64,000 bases of DNA from Brachypterus glaber (taxonomy: Eukaryota; Arthropoda; Insecta; Coleoptera; Kateretidae). Below, piece after piece: positions 45,299 to 57,569 of this stretch (position 1 is the stretch's first letter; each line of letters begins with the position of its first letter). The position numbers and the translations under genes are program-made. The stretch covers positions 71,560,095 through 71,624,094 of the forward strand of contig OY294044.1 of the NCBI GenBank assembly GCA_958510825.1, read 5' to 3'. The notes under the pieces were generated by a model. That model was not told the origin of the DNA, searched no databases, and worked only from the letters and a program-made list of their open reading frames with translations.

Positions 45299-46458
45299 GA
45301 GCGCTTTATACAATTTTTTCTATTTTGCTCTAAAATTTTAAAAAACTTACATTTAAATTGATGACTGATTTAGGGATTTTTGGTTCGAATTGGCATTACA
45401 GTTTTCACCATGTTTAAAATTCTAAGAACGAATATTATTTTTATATATTTTATAGTCATTTCTTCTCTTTTCCACTGTAAGTAACAAAGCTACAATTTTA
45501 ACACGGTAAAACATAACCTAAACACAAAATTTTGTAGAAAATTAAACTTTAAACCGACGTTCACAATTGCACGGCAAACGTCAAGAGATAGACTTTTGTC
45601 TGTTGCCAACCCAAAAGAAAAAAAAGTAGAGACCTCTTATGGGCCGATAAGAACACGCAAAATGCGTGTGATTATGAGCTTATAAGAGTCGCAAAATAGA
45701 AAAATTATTAAATAAAACAGTTCTATAATAGTCACTTTGTACGACCAAACCATTAAATTGTTATTGCCGGGAAAAATGAAACCTCATAATATTTTTAATT
45801 TTCCTTAATAACGTAACATTTTCAAGTGTAAAATGTAAAAAGTTCATTTCGTGTGCGTTTGTGGTGGAAATCGTGGCGCTAAAACAATTTTCGTAGGGTC
45901 TGCGGTCTTGGTTTTCCCGATGGCGAAATTTAATTTTCCCCTTGATATTCGCTAAAGTTTTCTGATAAACATCGACGCATCTCTAGGGTACAGCTGAAAA
46001 CGTAACATTTTTGCCCGTACGAAATATTTTAATTCGACCGCTAAAACGTATTAAGAATTTATACTGAGTGATCGAGAACTTATTCTTACCTTTCCCAGTA
46101 GAGCTGGAAATAATTATATTGCTGTTATACACGCTTCCCTGGATACCAGAGTTGAAGGCTAATACTTTTTATTTCTTAACTAATGCATTAATTTTAATTT
46201 CTAATACAAAAAGATGTGTAATAGAGTGGGTCGAAAAAAAAAATTTTCAGATTAAGATCTAATAGCAAAAAAAAAGTCGTTAAACACAAAAAAATTAAAA
46301 AAAAATGGTCAAAATTGATTGGATAACTTAGGAGCATTAAACACAAAGGAGCTTTTTTTGTTTTGCTTAAAACTTAAAACTTTGAGCTCGAAATCGCAGT
46401 TTTTTTTGTTTCGCTAATAACATAAAACTTTGAGCACGACAACTTGAGAACCGTTTAA
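45299..46458. other. gene-free stretch
   Basis: Only short hairpins (ACACGCAAAATGCGTGTG at 45652). No gene supported. TTAA at 46455-46458 is the left target copy of the next element. Confidence 0.35.
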
Positions 46459-47032
46459 CCCAGCGCATGTGGGGTTAAAACCACCCATGGAATATTTCAA
46501 ACGTAGACTGCATCCCAGTATTTTTTGTTTTAACATTCTCCTCTTCAATAGCTGTAGTTAAACGCATAGAGAACATATTGGCAATTTATGTTAGACCCTT
46601 ATCCTACACGTTTATTTTTTTACCGGTTTCAAAGTTCCGTATGGGTGGATTTAACCCCACACACACTTAACGTTATAAAAATATTCCTTATTTTAGATAC
46701 GTATACACCATGTAAAATTTTCGTTTTCTTAAATATTTTTTTTCTCGTGGTTTTTTTCATTTTATGGTATTTTATTTAGATAAATAAGTTGTTTTTTGTG
46801 TTTTAAACAAGATTTGTTTTCCCTAATTGATATCTCCAAGAAATCATTTTTTCTTGTAAATATGCATTCTATAGAATCGAGTTTTGTATTTCTTTACAAC
46901 GATAAAATAAAAATATTTCTATTAAATGTATTAGTATAGTAATCTAAACAAATTATTAAAAAAAAAAAGTTTAGGGTGGATTACACCCATCACACTCGCG
47001 ATATTATAATTTTTCACTACACACGCGGAGGG
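46459..47032. mobile_element. piggyBac-like MITE, 574 bp, TTAA target
   Basis: Left TTAA then CCCAGCGCATGTGGGG and AACCACCC; right GGGTGGATTACACCC...CTACACACGCGGAGGG then TTAA (47033-47036). Ends pair imperfectly over about 16 bp (CCC..GCGYGTG). A third related motif, GGGTGGATTTAACCCCACAC, lies inside at 46643. Non-coding. Confidence 0.65.
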
Positions 47033-47036
47033 TTAA

Positions 47037-47460
47037 GATTAAAACTTTAAAAAAATTTAAACAGATTTTTACCCAAAATTTCAATAGGAATTTTTTTCAA
47101 AAAGAATTTTTGGATAAAACTATAGTTTTTTTTATGAAATTTCGTTTAGTTTTAGTTGTATGTAGTGAATTTTTAAGTTAGGAAGTAAATTGTTCATTAT
47201 CGTGTTAAATGCTGAGCGCTTTTGTTTATTTGAAACTCCTAGCAACTTTAGATATTGAATACAAGTTCTTTCAGTAACAATAGTTCTTACAGTAACAACA
47301 GAACAACGTTTTACCATAGCAGTACTGTAATAACTTATATTCAATAACTAAAGTAACAACTGGAACCAAATGTACAAAATTGTTGATTATTTAATAGGTT
47401 ACGGTAACATATTTTCAGTGTGTTAAGTAAAAAAGAGGTATTTTATGGGAGGATTTGTGT
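47037..47460. other. gene-free AT-rich stretch
   Basis: Nothing recognised. Confidence 0.3.
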
Positions 47461-47463
47461 ACT

Positions 47464-47712
47464 GGACTACCGCGTCGTACTTGACGAGTTTACTACCCAA
47501 AATAGCGTGAGTTCGATTCTCACCGGCGCTGATTTGCCTTTTTCAGTTAATTAATTATTAAAATTTGGCGCAGGCGTAAGTGAAGCGGACACTCCCTATA
47601 AATTGGTTCGAAAGTCAATTAAAGCCGGTGGTTCCCTCTACTACTAGCCCACAGTCCTGGACTTGATGCTTAATTAAGTAGAATAGTACGAGGTTAAACA
47701 AAAATGTATGTA
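47464..47712 (+). mobile_element. tRNA-derived SINE, copy 3
   Basis: B-box region GTGAGTTCGATTCTCACC is intact (47507-47524); the A-box part is diverged. Body: GCGGACACTCCCTATAAATT, AAGCCGGTGGTTCCCTCTAC, CAGTCCTGGACTTGATGC. The tail ends in ATGT repeats, not AATTT. Confidence 0.75.
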
Positions 47713-49470
47713 TGTAAAAATGTATTTTCAACTTTTTACAGACAAGAATAAGAAAAAATTTATTCGATATAGAAAATCTGTGGTCTTGTCGTTTGAAACT
47801 GCGTAGATAAATATTGACCTAACATAAAATATGTATTTTTAGATTTTCTGTTTTATATATGATAAACCAATATTAGCTTCTTGTATCAGTATACATATTA
47901 AAATATTCTTTGCCTTAGGAAAATTGAGCGTATATCATCCAGAACATTCACTGTATTCATATTTAATAAAAATAAATTCAAGCAAATATACATAAAATAG
48001 AAGAGATAATCTTTAAATTTTCAAAAATTAACTTAATGTAAGGTAAATATTAGTGTTGCCTAGAATGGAATTTGGCTTTTCAAATATAAAATATTCGGCA
48101 ATGCCGAATAGTTTTTTTAAAGTGAAGTTTAGTATTCTTTTAAATTCATAATAAAAGTAATGCAGAATAATAATATATTTTTTTCACTACTAGTTTTAGA
48201 ATATACCATTATTTATTATATTTTCAGACTGTGAAATCAATTTTCTTCAACTATAGCAATAATAATTTTTTCTCTGCAAGTAGGAGAAAATTTTATAAAC
48301 AATTGATTTCTGTGCAATTTTTACTAATTAAACCCAAGGAAATAGGTTTAAATAACTTTTTATTTATTAATTATAATTATTTCCAATTAATACAATCAAT
48401 ATTTAATATTATGAAAAAAATAAAAAAAAAATAAATTTTTAAACGTCAGTTCAAAGTATTTATTTGAGCAAATGGCATTGATCAAGGCTACTTGATTGTT
48501 ATAAAAATTTCAAGAAATATCATTTCTGTTAATAATTTATTTTAATATTTGTATAAAAATAGTGAAATACTGCTAGTAGTGAAAAAACTAATAATAATAA
48601 TAATAATTTAATGCGATCTGCTATAAAAAAATGTCTTCTCTACCTTGGTATACAATTACTATTTTTCTAATTTATAATATTTTTTATGAATATCATTTAA
48701 TTTTTTTATGAATATTGTCTAGGTAGTTAGTTTTGTTGTTGTTTTTGTTTCTTTATTTTATGCAAATATTTCTTTCTTTATTTTATAAAAATTTTTGTAA
48801 AAAAACCTACTACTTCTTTTTCAAAAACTCTTGGCTGTAAAACAACCTAGTTAATTAAATAATTATTAGTTTATTTATTTTTTTTTTACTTTTTCTATAA
48901 ATATGAAATTATAATTTTATTCAATTAAAACCTTAAAAGAATTATAAAATTCTGATTAAAACCTCTAATAGTATGCAATATTTATATTTTTATTAAATAC
49001 CTAATTGGAAGAATCTATCTGATATTAAAAAAAAATACATCTAGAAAAGGTTTTTAATTTTATTTCCTAAAAAATAAAATATTCTGCTAAAGGCCGAATA
49101 CCAGGCTATAGAAACAAAAATTGCTGAAATTTCTGTCTGCCGAATATTTGGCCCAATTTCTGCAGCATAGTGTTGCCGTGAAAATATGGTGTAAATATAG
49201 TGTAAAAATAATCATAATTACACAGAACTTCTGAAAAAGTTGTTTGGAATATGAGAACTAATTTTGAAAATTACTTCCGTTTTTTACATAGCGTCATATT
49301 TTCTTGTAAAATCGACTAATTTAATATTTTTCTGAGGCACGACTCAAGGAGTAAACATGCTATTTTCTACGACTGTATTAAAATGTTAGTCAAATCGAAA
49401 AGAAATTTAAATTATTGGATGTAAATTATTGTTTTTTATTAAAAAAAAAATAAATTAATGTATAAAACTT
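47713..49470. other. gene-free AT-rich stretch
   Basis: A perfect small palindrome TATTCGGCAATGCCGAATA at about 48099 and related GCCGAATA words at 49090 and 49138, both near AGTGTTGCC (48052, 49171), hint at a decayed roughly 1.1-kb inverted-repeat element. No gene. Confidence 0.35.
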
Positions 49471-49712
49471 CAGTCGTAGAAAAAGTATAGTGTAGAATAG
49501 CTATTCCTCACTCGTGAACCATCCCCCTCACCGCTATCGCGGCTTGGTTGGCAAACATCCACTCGTTCGGAATAGTATATTCTAGTATGAAATAGACAAT
49601 ATTCCGAGCGAGCGGAAAGTTTGTCATCAGAGCCGGTAGGCGAGTATGACGGTCCTGCGAGCGCGGAATGACTATTCCATACGTGTTGTAGACTATAATT
49701 TTTCTTCGACTG
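49471..49712. mobile_element. 242-bp MITE with CAGTCGTAGAAAAA ends
   Basis: Left CAGTCGTAGAAAAAGTATAG then GAATAGCTATTCC; right is the near complement GGAATGACTATTCC...CTATAATTTTTCTTCGACTG. The interior is GC-richer. A lone end, CAGTCGTAGAAATATACTAT, is at 50263. The two overlapping - strand frames here are repeat translations. Confidence 0.7.
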
Positions 49713-50587
49713 CAAATATGAAACACTATATGGACACTGCGGACAAGGTTAAAAACAATGTTTTTTGTGACTCGACATTGTAAAAGCAACAAAACACATA
49801 TTTTTAAATAAGGAAATTAATGTTTTTTAATAATTTTATCAAATCAGTAATCAAAAAAGGTTTTTATTTAATTTTAGCACATATTTACAAATTACAATGC
49901 AAAAATTGAAGGTTATTTCAGATTGTTGTGACAGATATCAGGTTTAAATATTTAATAATAGATGGAGCAGTTTTAATTTTTTGAACTAAATTGATAAAAA
50001 ACTGGTCAAATATTAAGAAAAACTAATAAACTTTATATAATTTTAACTCAAAACTTTAAATTGCATTAAATTATTCAATATTTCATGGTAAAATATGTAT
50101 ATATATATTTTTGCTAATTTTGCTACAGTTTTCTTTAATTTATAAACAAGAGATGGCACTACATGTAATCATTCTAACACTTGTATTCATACCGTATCTA
50201 GAGCTAGAATGGATTCATTCTGTGTTTGAAAAGTGTGTGTATTTACTTACATTCTAAAGCAGTCGTAGAAATATACTATACCGTCATTCCTAATAACGTT
50301 TTTTTCTTATTATTTTTTTAATAAAAAATGTTTGTCTTATGATAATTATCCAGAATAATTAACGCATGTATTCCGGCCATATTGCCAACGTTATTTATCC
50401 CCGAAAACCTGGAAGAATGTACGCCACAAATTTTACAAAACTGTCACAATCTTAATATATAAAATTGAACACAAATGCGTCCTGAAACGCACTACAAAAC
50501 TGAGAAGGGGAGAAAAGAAATGAGGAGACGGGAATAACGATCTTACTTCAAATACAAACCACATCGTCGTTCATTTAACTATGTTAG
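49713..50587. other. gene-free AT-rich stretch
   Basis: Nothing recognised besides the solitary MITE end at 50263. Confidence 0.3.
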
Positions 50588-50838
50588 GCACGCCTGGATA
50601 AATTCAAAAAAATAAATCAACATAAACTGATTACACTTATTAATACTAATATACATGCAAAAGCTTGTCGTTCTAGCTAAAAGGGTACAAAAGTTATTAG
50701 TTAAAAACATTATTTTTATTGCAGTTTTATAGAGTTTTAGGACTCATTTCCGGACCAACCTTTATAGGAACTTTTTTTCATATTTTTTAACGTAGAATCA
50801 CCTCATAAATTTCACTAACTTATTTCTGAATAACCCTG
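50588..50838. repeat. CACCCTGTAT family, copy 3
   Basis: Direct match to 41129-41390: GGATAAATTCAAAAAAATAA, TATACATGCAAAAGCTTG, TTTCCGGACCAACCTTTATA, GTAGAATCACCTCATAAATT. Ends GAATAACCCTGCA, a diverged terminus. Confidence 0.65.
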
Positions 50839-51996
50839 CATAACAGTATTTATTTGAAATCTATTCACAGTATTTTTGAGTTGATTTTTTGAGGACTTTA
50901 TTTCACTTATTGAGATCAGACAAACTTTAATAATAGTGCCAAAAAGCGACTGATTCACTACGGATTCCCTAGTGCTTATACGTAGATCATTTTTCTTGTG
51001 TTATCTTTAAGTATCAAAAATACTACTTGAGAGATACATTGCAACTTTTAGCACGAAGGATCTCAAACATGGTGATGTTTTGTCACGAAAATATTTTTCT
51101 TGTCTACAAAAATCGTTATATAATGTTTCCTATGTTTCGTTTTTTAGGCGGATAAAAATTTATACTTTATTTTATGAACACCAAAAACGTGAAAGTTTCA
51201 AATGGTAGGGTGGTTTATTTCCTTAAATTAAAAAAAAAAATTATAAACTTTACAAATCTTATTCAGGACCAGCATACTTAGTAAACAAAGTGATGAGACA
51301 TAACGTCAACACTTTTATAGACTCAAGATGGCAGCATTATTATATAAACGTTGTAATACATGTGACTCAAATTTGAATTAAATTGACTCTTGTGTTAGAT
51401 TTCCTATATTTTTATTTATATGTAAATTACCAGTTTGTGTCCTGTACATCTGAGAAATTAACACCAAGAATGTTTATCATTAAAAGACTTGTCATAAGTT
51501 GATGATATTTTGTCAAAAGAATAATTTTAATTGACGATCCACAAAATTAACCCAAAAATTGTAGATTGTTATATTGCTATAAATATTAAAAATAGGGTAA
51601 ACAGCAACTCTAAGAACTCTTTTTCGTTGAAAAATTTGATATTTCACACTTAGGAGGTAAGTGTTGCAAGTTCATTATATGCCTTATGCGACAAAATTTT
51701 TTAATTCAAAAATAAACATCTATAAGTTTAGTATTAGAACCCCAGTAATCAATATAGACCAAAATACAATCAAATTCGTAAAACATTGGACAACTCATTA
51801 TTTAAATTTTGCAAATAAAACAAGGTTTATATCTACAAGCTTTATAAGCCTTAGATTTCAATTTAGATTCCAAAAATTATTCTGTGACATGAAAACAGTG
51901 TCTGTCTATTGGGTTGAGTTTTTATACATTGTGTCGTTTGGAACGGAAAGGGAACATAATATTATTGTGGTATTGAATATCAGTTGTTCTGGTTCT
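50839..51996. other. gene-free stretch
   Basis: A 120-codon frame at 51661-52023 opens with TTG, has no motif I recognise and runs into the inverted repeat at 51997. I do not call it a gene. Confidence 0.35.
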
Positions 51997-52517
51997 ACAG
52001 GGTACACCCACTGTAACTTTTAAACGGGATGAGATATAAACTTTATATTTGGAATATAACAAAAACTATCAATTTTTTAAGTGATACGTCATTTTAAAGA
52101 GCTTAATTTTCTATTTAACCATGTAACTATTTATTTTTTAATATTTTTTCTGAATATTTTTCTAATAGTTAATACATGGTGTATTATCATGTTGACTAAT
52201 TATTTATCATTTTCATATAAAAAATTTAATATTTATGCACAAAAATATTAAACATTTTAATAATTTTGAAAAAAAAAAAAAATCTTCAAAAAAAATATTA
52301 AAAAATTAATAGTTACACAGTTAAATAGAGAACTTTAAGCTTTTTAAAATGAAGTATCACAAGACCTAGGATGCCATTTGAAATATTGTTCCACATCGCC
52401 CCCCTGGCGCCACCTTACCAAATAAAAAATTAAAAAATATGCAAGTGATAATTTTTATTGTGTGATTTACATATTTATATCTCAGTTCGTTCAAAAGTTA
52501 CGGGGGTGTGCCATTTA
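51997..52517. mobile_element. foldback element, about 200-bp arms
   Basis: Left ACAGGGTACACCCACTGTAA, GAGATATAAA and CATTTTAAAGAGCTTAATT; right complements GAACTTTAAGCTTTTTAAAA, TATATCTCAG and GGGGGTGTGCCATTT. A diverged relative of the right arm lies at 57715-57925 (AATAGAGAGTTTTATGAGC). Confidence 0.6.
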
Positions 52518-54429
52518 AAAGGATAGCTTAGCCTGATGTTTTATTATTAATGACTTATTAGTCATATGATATTGTATATTAAAAATAATATTTATGTATT
52601 ATACATTGTATAATATCATAATATTTGTTATTCAACCGTATGTAGTATTATTAATTAAAAATAATTTAATAAAATACTCCTTATTTTAAACAAAATTTAA
52701 TACAAAATACATGTATAATGTATAATGCTATTATGATATTTTTTGCGAAATTATGTTTAGAGAAAATGGAACTGTAATGTAATGTACCTATTCTTTATAA
52801 AATTGGTTATAACCATATGAATTGAAGGTAGTTTCCTTAATATATTTTAAAAATTGTGACCCGAATACCTAAAATTAAGCATATATGCTAATGAATAAGT
52901 TAAGCAAATTTGCTTAACTTATTCATGTAGAACAACATGTACGAAATGTGTAATCTTTAATTCGGTTAGTTTAGAACATATTATGTAAAATGTTTAGCAA
53001 CTGTCATTATGTCATTTCACAATGTGGGGTAACATACTATTGCAAAACAATTTCCATATATGAATGTTTGAAAGTATAGATTCAAAAGCTGGTTAATAAA
53101 TAATTACTTATCCCTAAATTAAATAAAAATTCCAATTAAGTGTCAGGTGTATCTGACAGATACTCTCTGTCAGCTTTGATTTCATTGGTTAATTTAGTGT
53201 TAGTTAATTGATGTATAAACTAGCCTTAAGAATTTTGCAGTTTTAAGTTTTAGTTGTAATTAGTTTTTTTAGTTAATTTTATAACAAATTAGGTATATCA
53301 ACCACACCATTTTTTACTCTGCTGCAACATTATTTTTATCATTCTAACTGTCCATTTTCGTGAAAAACTTCACATGGAAATGCTTTATCTTATGCTTTTT
53401 TGGGACATTTCGAACGTGATTTTGTATTCTTTTGAAACCAGTGATAATAGTCATGTGTTAGCACAATTTATTTTATTTTTACGGATTATGGTTGCCAAAA
53501 TGTGGATGTTTCAACCATTATAGGATAATTCTTTTGGTTTCAATTGACAATTTATAAAATAAAATGTTAGTATTGTTTTAGATAAAGTGTGTTAACGATA
53601 CTCATGATTATTTTTATATTTTGAAGCACACGCTCTTGGATAGAAAAAGTCAAAAGTCGATTTCACGACCTTTGTTGATATATTCTATTAATTTACGTAT
53701 ATAACAATTTAAGACCAAAAATAAAATAATCTATGGCTTTTTTTTATTGAGGAGCATATTCAAAATGTTTGAAAAGACGATTTTTTTGTTTTATTCAGTG
53801 GTTTTTCGACAAGAATTTATTATTTTTATATAAATTGTGAGTCTAATAAAGTAAACAGGGACTGTACCTATACTTTATATTATTAATCTAGTTTAATTAT
53901 GTTACAGTATTTACTGTAAAATAATACCAAAATTTTGATTTTGATTTTAACATTCCAGACGGCTAGCCGCGGCTGACTGCAGCTACTAAAAAGCGAGGCG
54001 TGTGCACGGCAGGGCAGAGTTTGTTCCAAAGTATGGTCAAACATTATATCAATCCTATAGGATTGTTGTTTTTGACATATCGCCTTGTAAATTCCGGAAC
54101 ATCGTATCTGAAAAATTACCACTTGGCAGGTATAACAAATTATCCTGTTTTAAATAATTAATAAGGTATTTATTTAGTAGTTTATTAATTAAATATAAAC
54201 AAGAATAAGTTCTTATTAATATAAATTAGTCAACTATTAAATTACTACCCTACAAATTCCATAAAAAAGAATAATTTCTAGTCTCTGGCAAGTTACCATT
54301 TCTCACTAGAGATTTTTAATATTTTCTACACTTTTTCTAAATAAAAACCATATTATCTATTTCAATAAAACATGATTGATTGTTAAATGTATTTATATGT
54401 ATTTAATAACTAAAACAGTGGTATTATTT
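52518..54429. other. gene-free AT-rich stretch
   Basis: Contains the 36-bp perfect palindrome at 52891-52926. No gene supported. Confidence 0.35.
52891..52926. repeat. 36-bp perfect palindrome
   Basis: Left half ATGAATAAGTTAAGCAAA and its exact reverse complement with no spacer. Confidence 0.9.
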
Positions 54430-54439
54430 ACAAAAAATT

Positions 54440-54790
54440 TATTCCACTAATATTTGTTAAAACCCCCCTTCGTTTCTGTTCTGCGGGGCATGCTTCTGAC
54501 TTAATTCATTGCTGTTGTTTTGGATTCCTCATTATAGTGCCAATGATGGATAATCCTCTCTAATAATTGCGCCTTATTTATTATGTTCTCCTTCCCCAGT
54601 TCTATTTTTAAGCACTCCCACACATTTTCTATCGGATTCATGTCCGGAGAGTTTCCGGGCCACCACAACACAAAAATCTTCTGTTCGTCATAATAGATTT
54701 TGCCTTCTGGCATGGGGTACCGTCTTGCATGAATATTCTAGGCCCATCCCCAAACCATTCGGTTAGCTCTTGAACGAGGCTTGTGAGCAG
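54440..54790 (-). pseudogene. Tc1/mariner-type transposase C-terminal remnant
   Basis: On the - strand: LVQELTEWFGDGPRIFMQDG then TPC, followed after a frame change by FVLWWPGNSPDMNPIENVWE and CLKIEL. MQDGxPCH and WPGNSPDxNPIENxW are the second and third catalytic blocks of the DDE domain in Tc1/mariner transposases. Frameshifted at about 54712 and lacking the N-terminal two thirds, so inactive. No terminal repeats found nearby. Confidence 0.85.
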
Positions 54791-56090
54791 GGTGAATCTG
54801 ATAAAGGGGACTGTACCCTACTATAACTATAATATACTAATGCTATCAAATGTTACAGTAATGTTTTCTACAAAATTTTAGTATTAATAAACAAAGGTTG
54901 TGAGGGATTCTAAATAGGCCAGCACATTGTGTTGTGGCAATATGATAATATATATACACAAATACGATATTGTAGTTATAATATTTCAAGTAGGCTACAA
55001 AACATCAAATTTCGCGGGATAAATAAAAAATGCGTATTTACAAAATTTGTACAGTAAGTAACATTTTCTGTGTGTACCGGTTTCCGAGATGAGTATCTGT
55101 AGTTTATTTTAAATGATGCATTAATGTCGTGGGCGAAGTTGTCTTGGTTAGGTTTAAACACAAAAGTCGATATTTTACTTTAAAAATATTAGGTATCATT
55201 AAAATTAAGTATTCTTTTTTACTTTTAAAAAGATATTTATATTTCTATAACTAATGTATTTAATTATTACCTTAAAACTTAATAATTGAATATAGTTGTT
55301 GATTAAAGTGTTTTTTTATCAAGAATTTACCTATTTTTTTTTTCAAATTATAATTAATTTTAATTATAATTAAATAGCAAACTTTTTAGATGTGCCTTCA
55401 GTTTTGGTATTTATTAGTTTTTAAGTTATAACTTATAACTAACTAAAATGTATCCGAAATAGCGGTCGCAAAGTTTGACAATTTTAATCGTTCTAAGCTT
55501 TTAGGAAATATGGGAAACATTCATTCAAGGCAGGTATTATAAATAAAGCAGGTATTTCAACTTTTCTAAAGAATATTTCAATGTAAGTACTTGGATCTCT
55601 CGCTATAAATTCTAAAGATATCATCAGTGCATAGCCAGCTTATAAGGTTTTTTTAGTTGCTATTTATGTTTGAAAAAGATTTATTATTAAAAATTCAAAT
55701 ATTTATATGAAGAGGTTGAAAAATACGTTAGGATACCCAATAATTCAAAAAGATATTAAATTTGAAAAAAAATACGCTAATTTATTATTTGACGTATGTA
55801 AAGACTGGTTGGATCCTAAAACACTATTTTTAAACATTTGGTCAGGGCCGTAGGTATGATGATGGGGAGCCTCCCCCGCCTATATTAAAATAAAAAAGTT
55901 GCATATTCACGAAAAGGGGTAATCTTTTTTTTAACTTAACTTTTTTATCAAAGAAAAAAGTTGCATATTTCATGGATTCAAATACAAAAGTTGCATATTC
56001 ACGAAATGATGAGACCAGTTTAAAATAGGTTTAAAAATGGGAATTTTGGTCAAAACTTCTTTTGAATAATGGTTTATTTCATGATGCAAA
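54791..56090. other. gene-free AT-rich stretch
   Basis: The box AAAAGTTGCATATTCACGAAA occurs twice (55898, 55987) with a third variant between. Nothing else. Confidence 0.35.
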
Positions 56091-57569
56091 TACATCAATA
56101 ATACTGGTCGACAAATCTGAAGATTTCTCTAACTGAGATTCCAGACATAGGTTTATACTAATTTTGGGTCGCTGAATCCAAATCCGAAGGCCGTTTGTCT
56201 CCATCACCCTCAGATTTTTTTATATCATAAAAAAAGTTAAAGTTAGGAAAATCGATTTTGTGTAATTACAAGAAAATGCTTTGACTTATCACATTAAAAT
56301 TAAGTACGGTTAATAGTGGTAATATAAGTTATTTATTCCCCTACTTACCCAAAAATACAATTGTGTGTATATCAGAGGCGTGCGTTCTAAAGTGTTTCTG
56401 TAATATATTCCTCCAACAAAATTTATGTTTAAGAATTTTACAATTTCGATAAAAAATTATTATTTATTGATTAATTTTACGTAAAAAACATATTGGACCT
56501 TTTGATCAAAATTCAATAGTTTTCGAGAAAAATAGGTTTAAACATATCTCTGCAAGTTCCACTAAGAAAAAAACTGCTGCCAACAAGATAATACTTTCTC
56601 CTATAGGTCTAGGTTTATTAAAATAAAAATAAACATAAATAAATAAATTAAAAAAAATTAAAATTTTTATTTTCCGAACAAAGTCTATTTTTTCGTTTTA
56701 CGAAAAATAGATTGAAAAAAAAATAAAAAAAAGTTTTAACCCCATTTTACCCCCTTACCCCACCCCGATTTTTATAAAAAAAAAAATATCCCAGCCACAC
56801 AAAAAAAGGTCAATAGTTTTTTTCCTATGTATTTTGAGGCGCTGAATCCGAATTTGAGGTCAAAATGGCACATCACCTGGAAAACTAATTGGATAAGGTG
56901 CTATTTTGACTTCAAATTCGGATTCAGCGCCTCAAAATACATAGAAAAAAAAAAACTATTGACCTTTTTTTGTGTGGCTAGGATATTTTTTTTGATAAAA
57001 ATCGGGGTGGGGTAAGGGGGTAAAATGGGGTTAAAACTTTTTTTTAATTTTTTTTTTTCAATTTATTGTTCATTAAAACGAAAAAAGACACTTTTTCGGA
57101 AAAAAAAATTTTAATTTTTTTTTTTTATTTAATTTATTTATTTATTTTTATTTTAATAAACCTAGACCCATAGGAGAAAGTATTATCTTGTTAGCAGCAG
57201 TTTTCTTAGTGGAACTTGCAGAGATATGTTTAAACCTATTTTTCTCGAAAACTATTGACCTTTGATCAAAAGGTCCAATAGTTTTCGTTTGGAACGCACC
57301 CCTCTGACATACAAAGTAGGGGAATAAATAACTTATATTACCACTATTAACCGTACTAAATTTTAATGTGATAAGTCAAAGCATTTTCTTGTAATTACAC
57401 AAAATTAATTTTCCTAATTTTAACTTTTTTTATGATATCAAAAAATTTGAGGGTGATGGAGACAAACGGCCTTCGGATTTGGATTCATCGACCCAAAATT
57501 AGTATAAACCTATTTCTGGAATCTCAGTTAGAGAAATCTTCAGATTTGTCGACCAGTGTAATTGATGTA
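56091..57569. mobile_element. 1.48-kb foldback element
   Basis: Starts TACATCAATAATACTGGTCG and ends CGACCAGTGTAATTGATGTA. Arms of about 590-700 bp match along their length (for example ACAAATCTGAAGATTTCTC, GGCCGTTTGTCTCCATCACC, CATTAAAATTAAGTACGG, GGGGTAAAATGGGGTTAAAA in the right arm). The centre is a nested hairpin, 56791-56983, with ends AGCCACACAAAAAAAGGTCA and arms GGCGCTGAATCCGAATTTGA, akin to the element at 2401. No transposase; frames inside are spurious. Confidence 0.85.

Noticed and set aside
51661..52023. 120-residue frame
   Set aside because: TTG start, no recognisable motif, and it ends inside the foldback at 51997-52517.
54501..54713. An active mariner transposase
   Set aside because: Only the last catalytic block remains and a frameshift separates it from the previous one.
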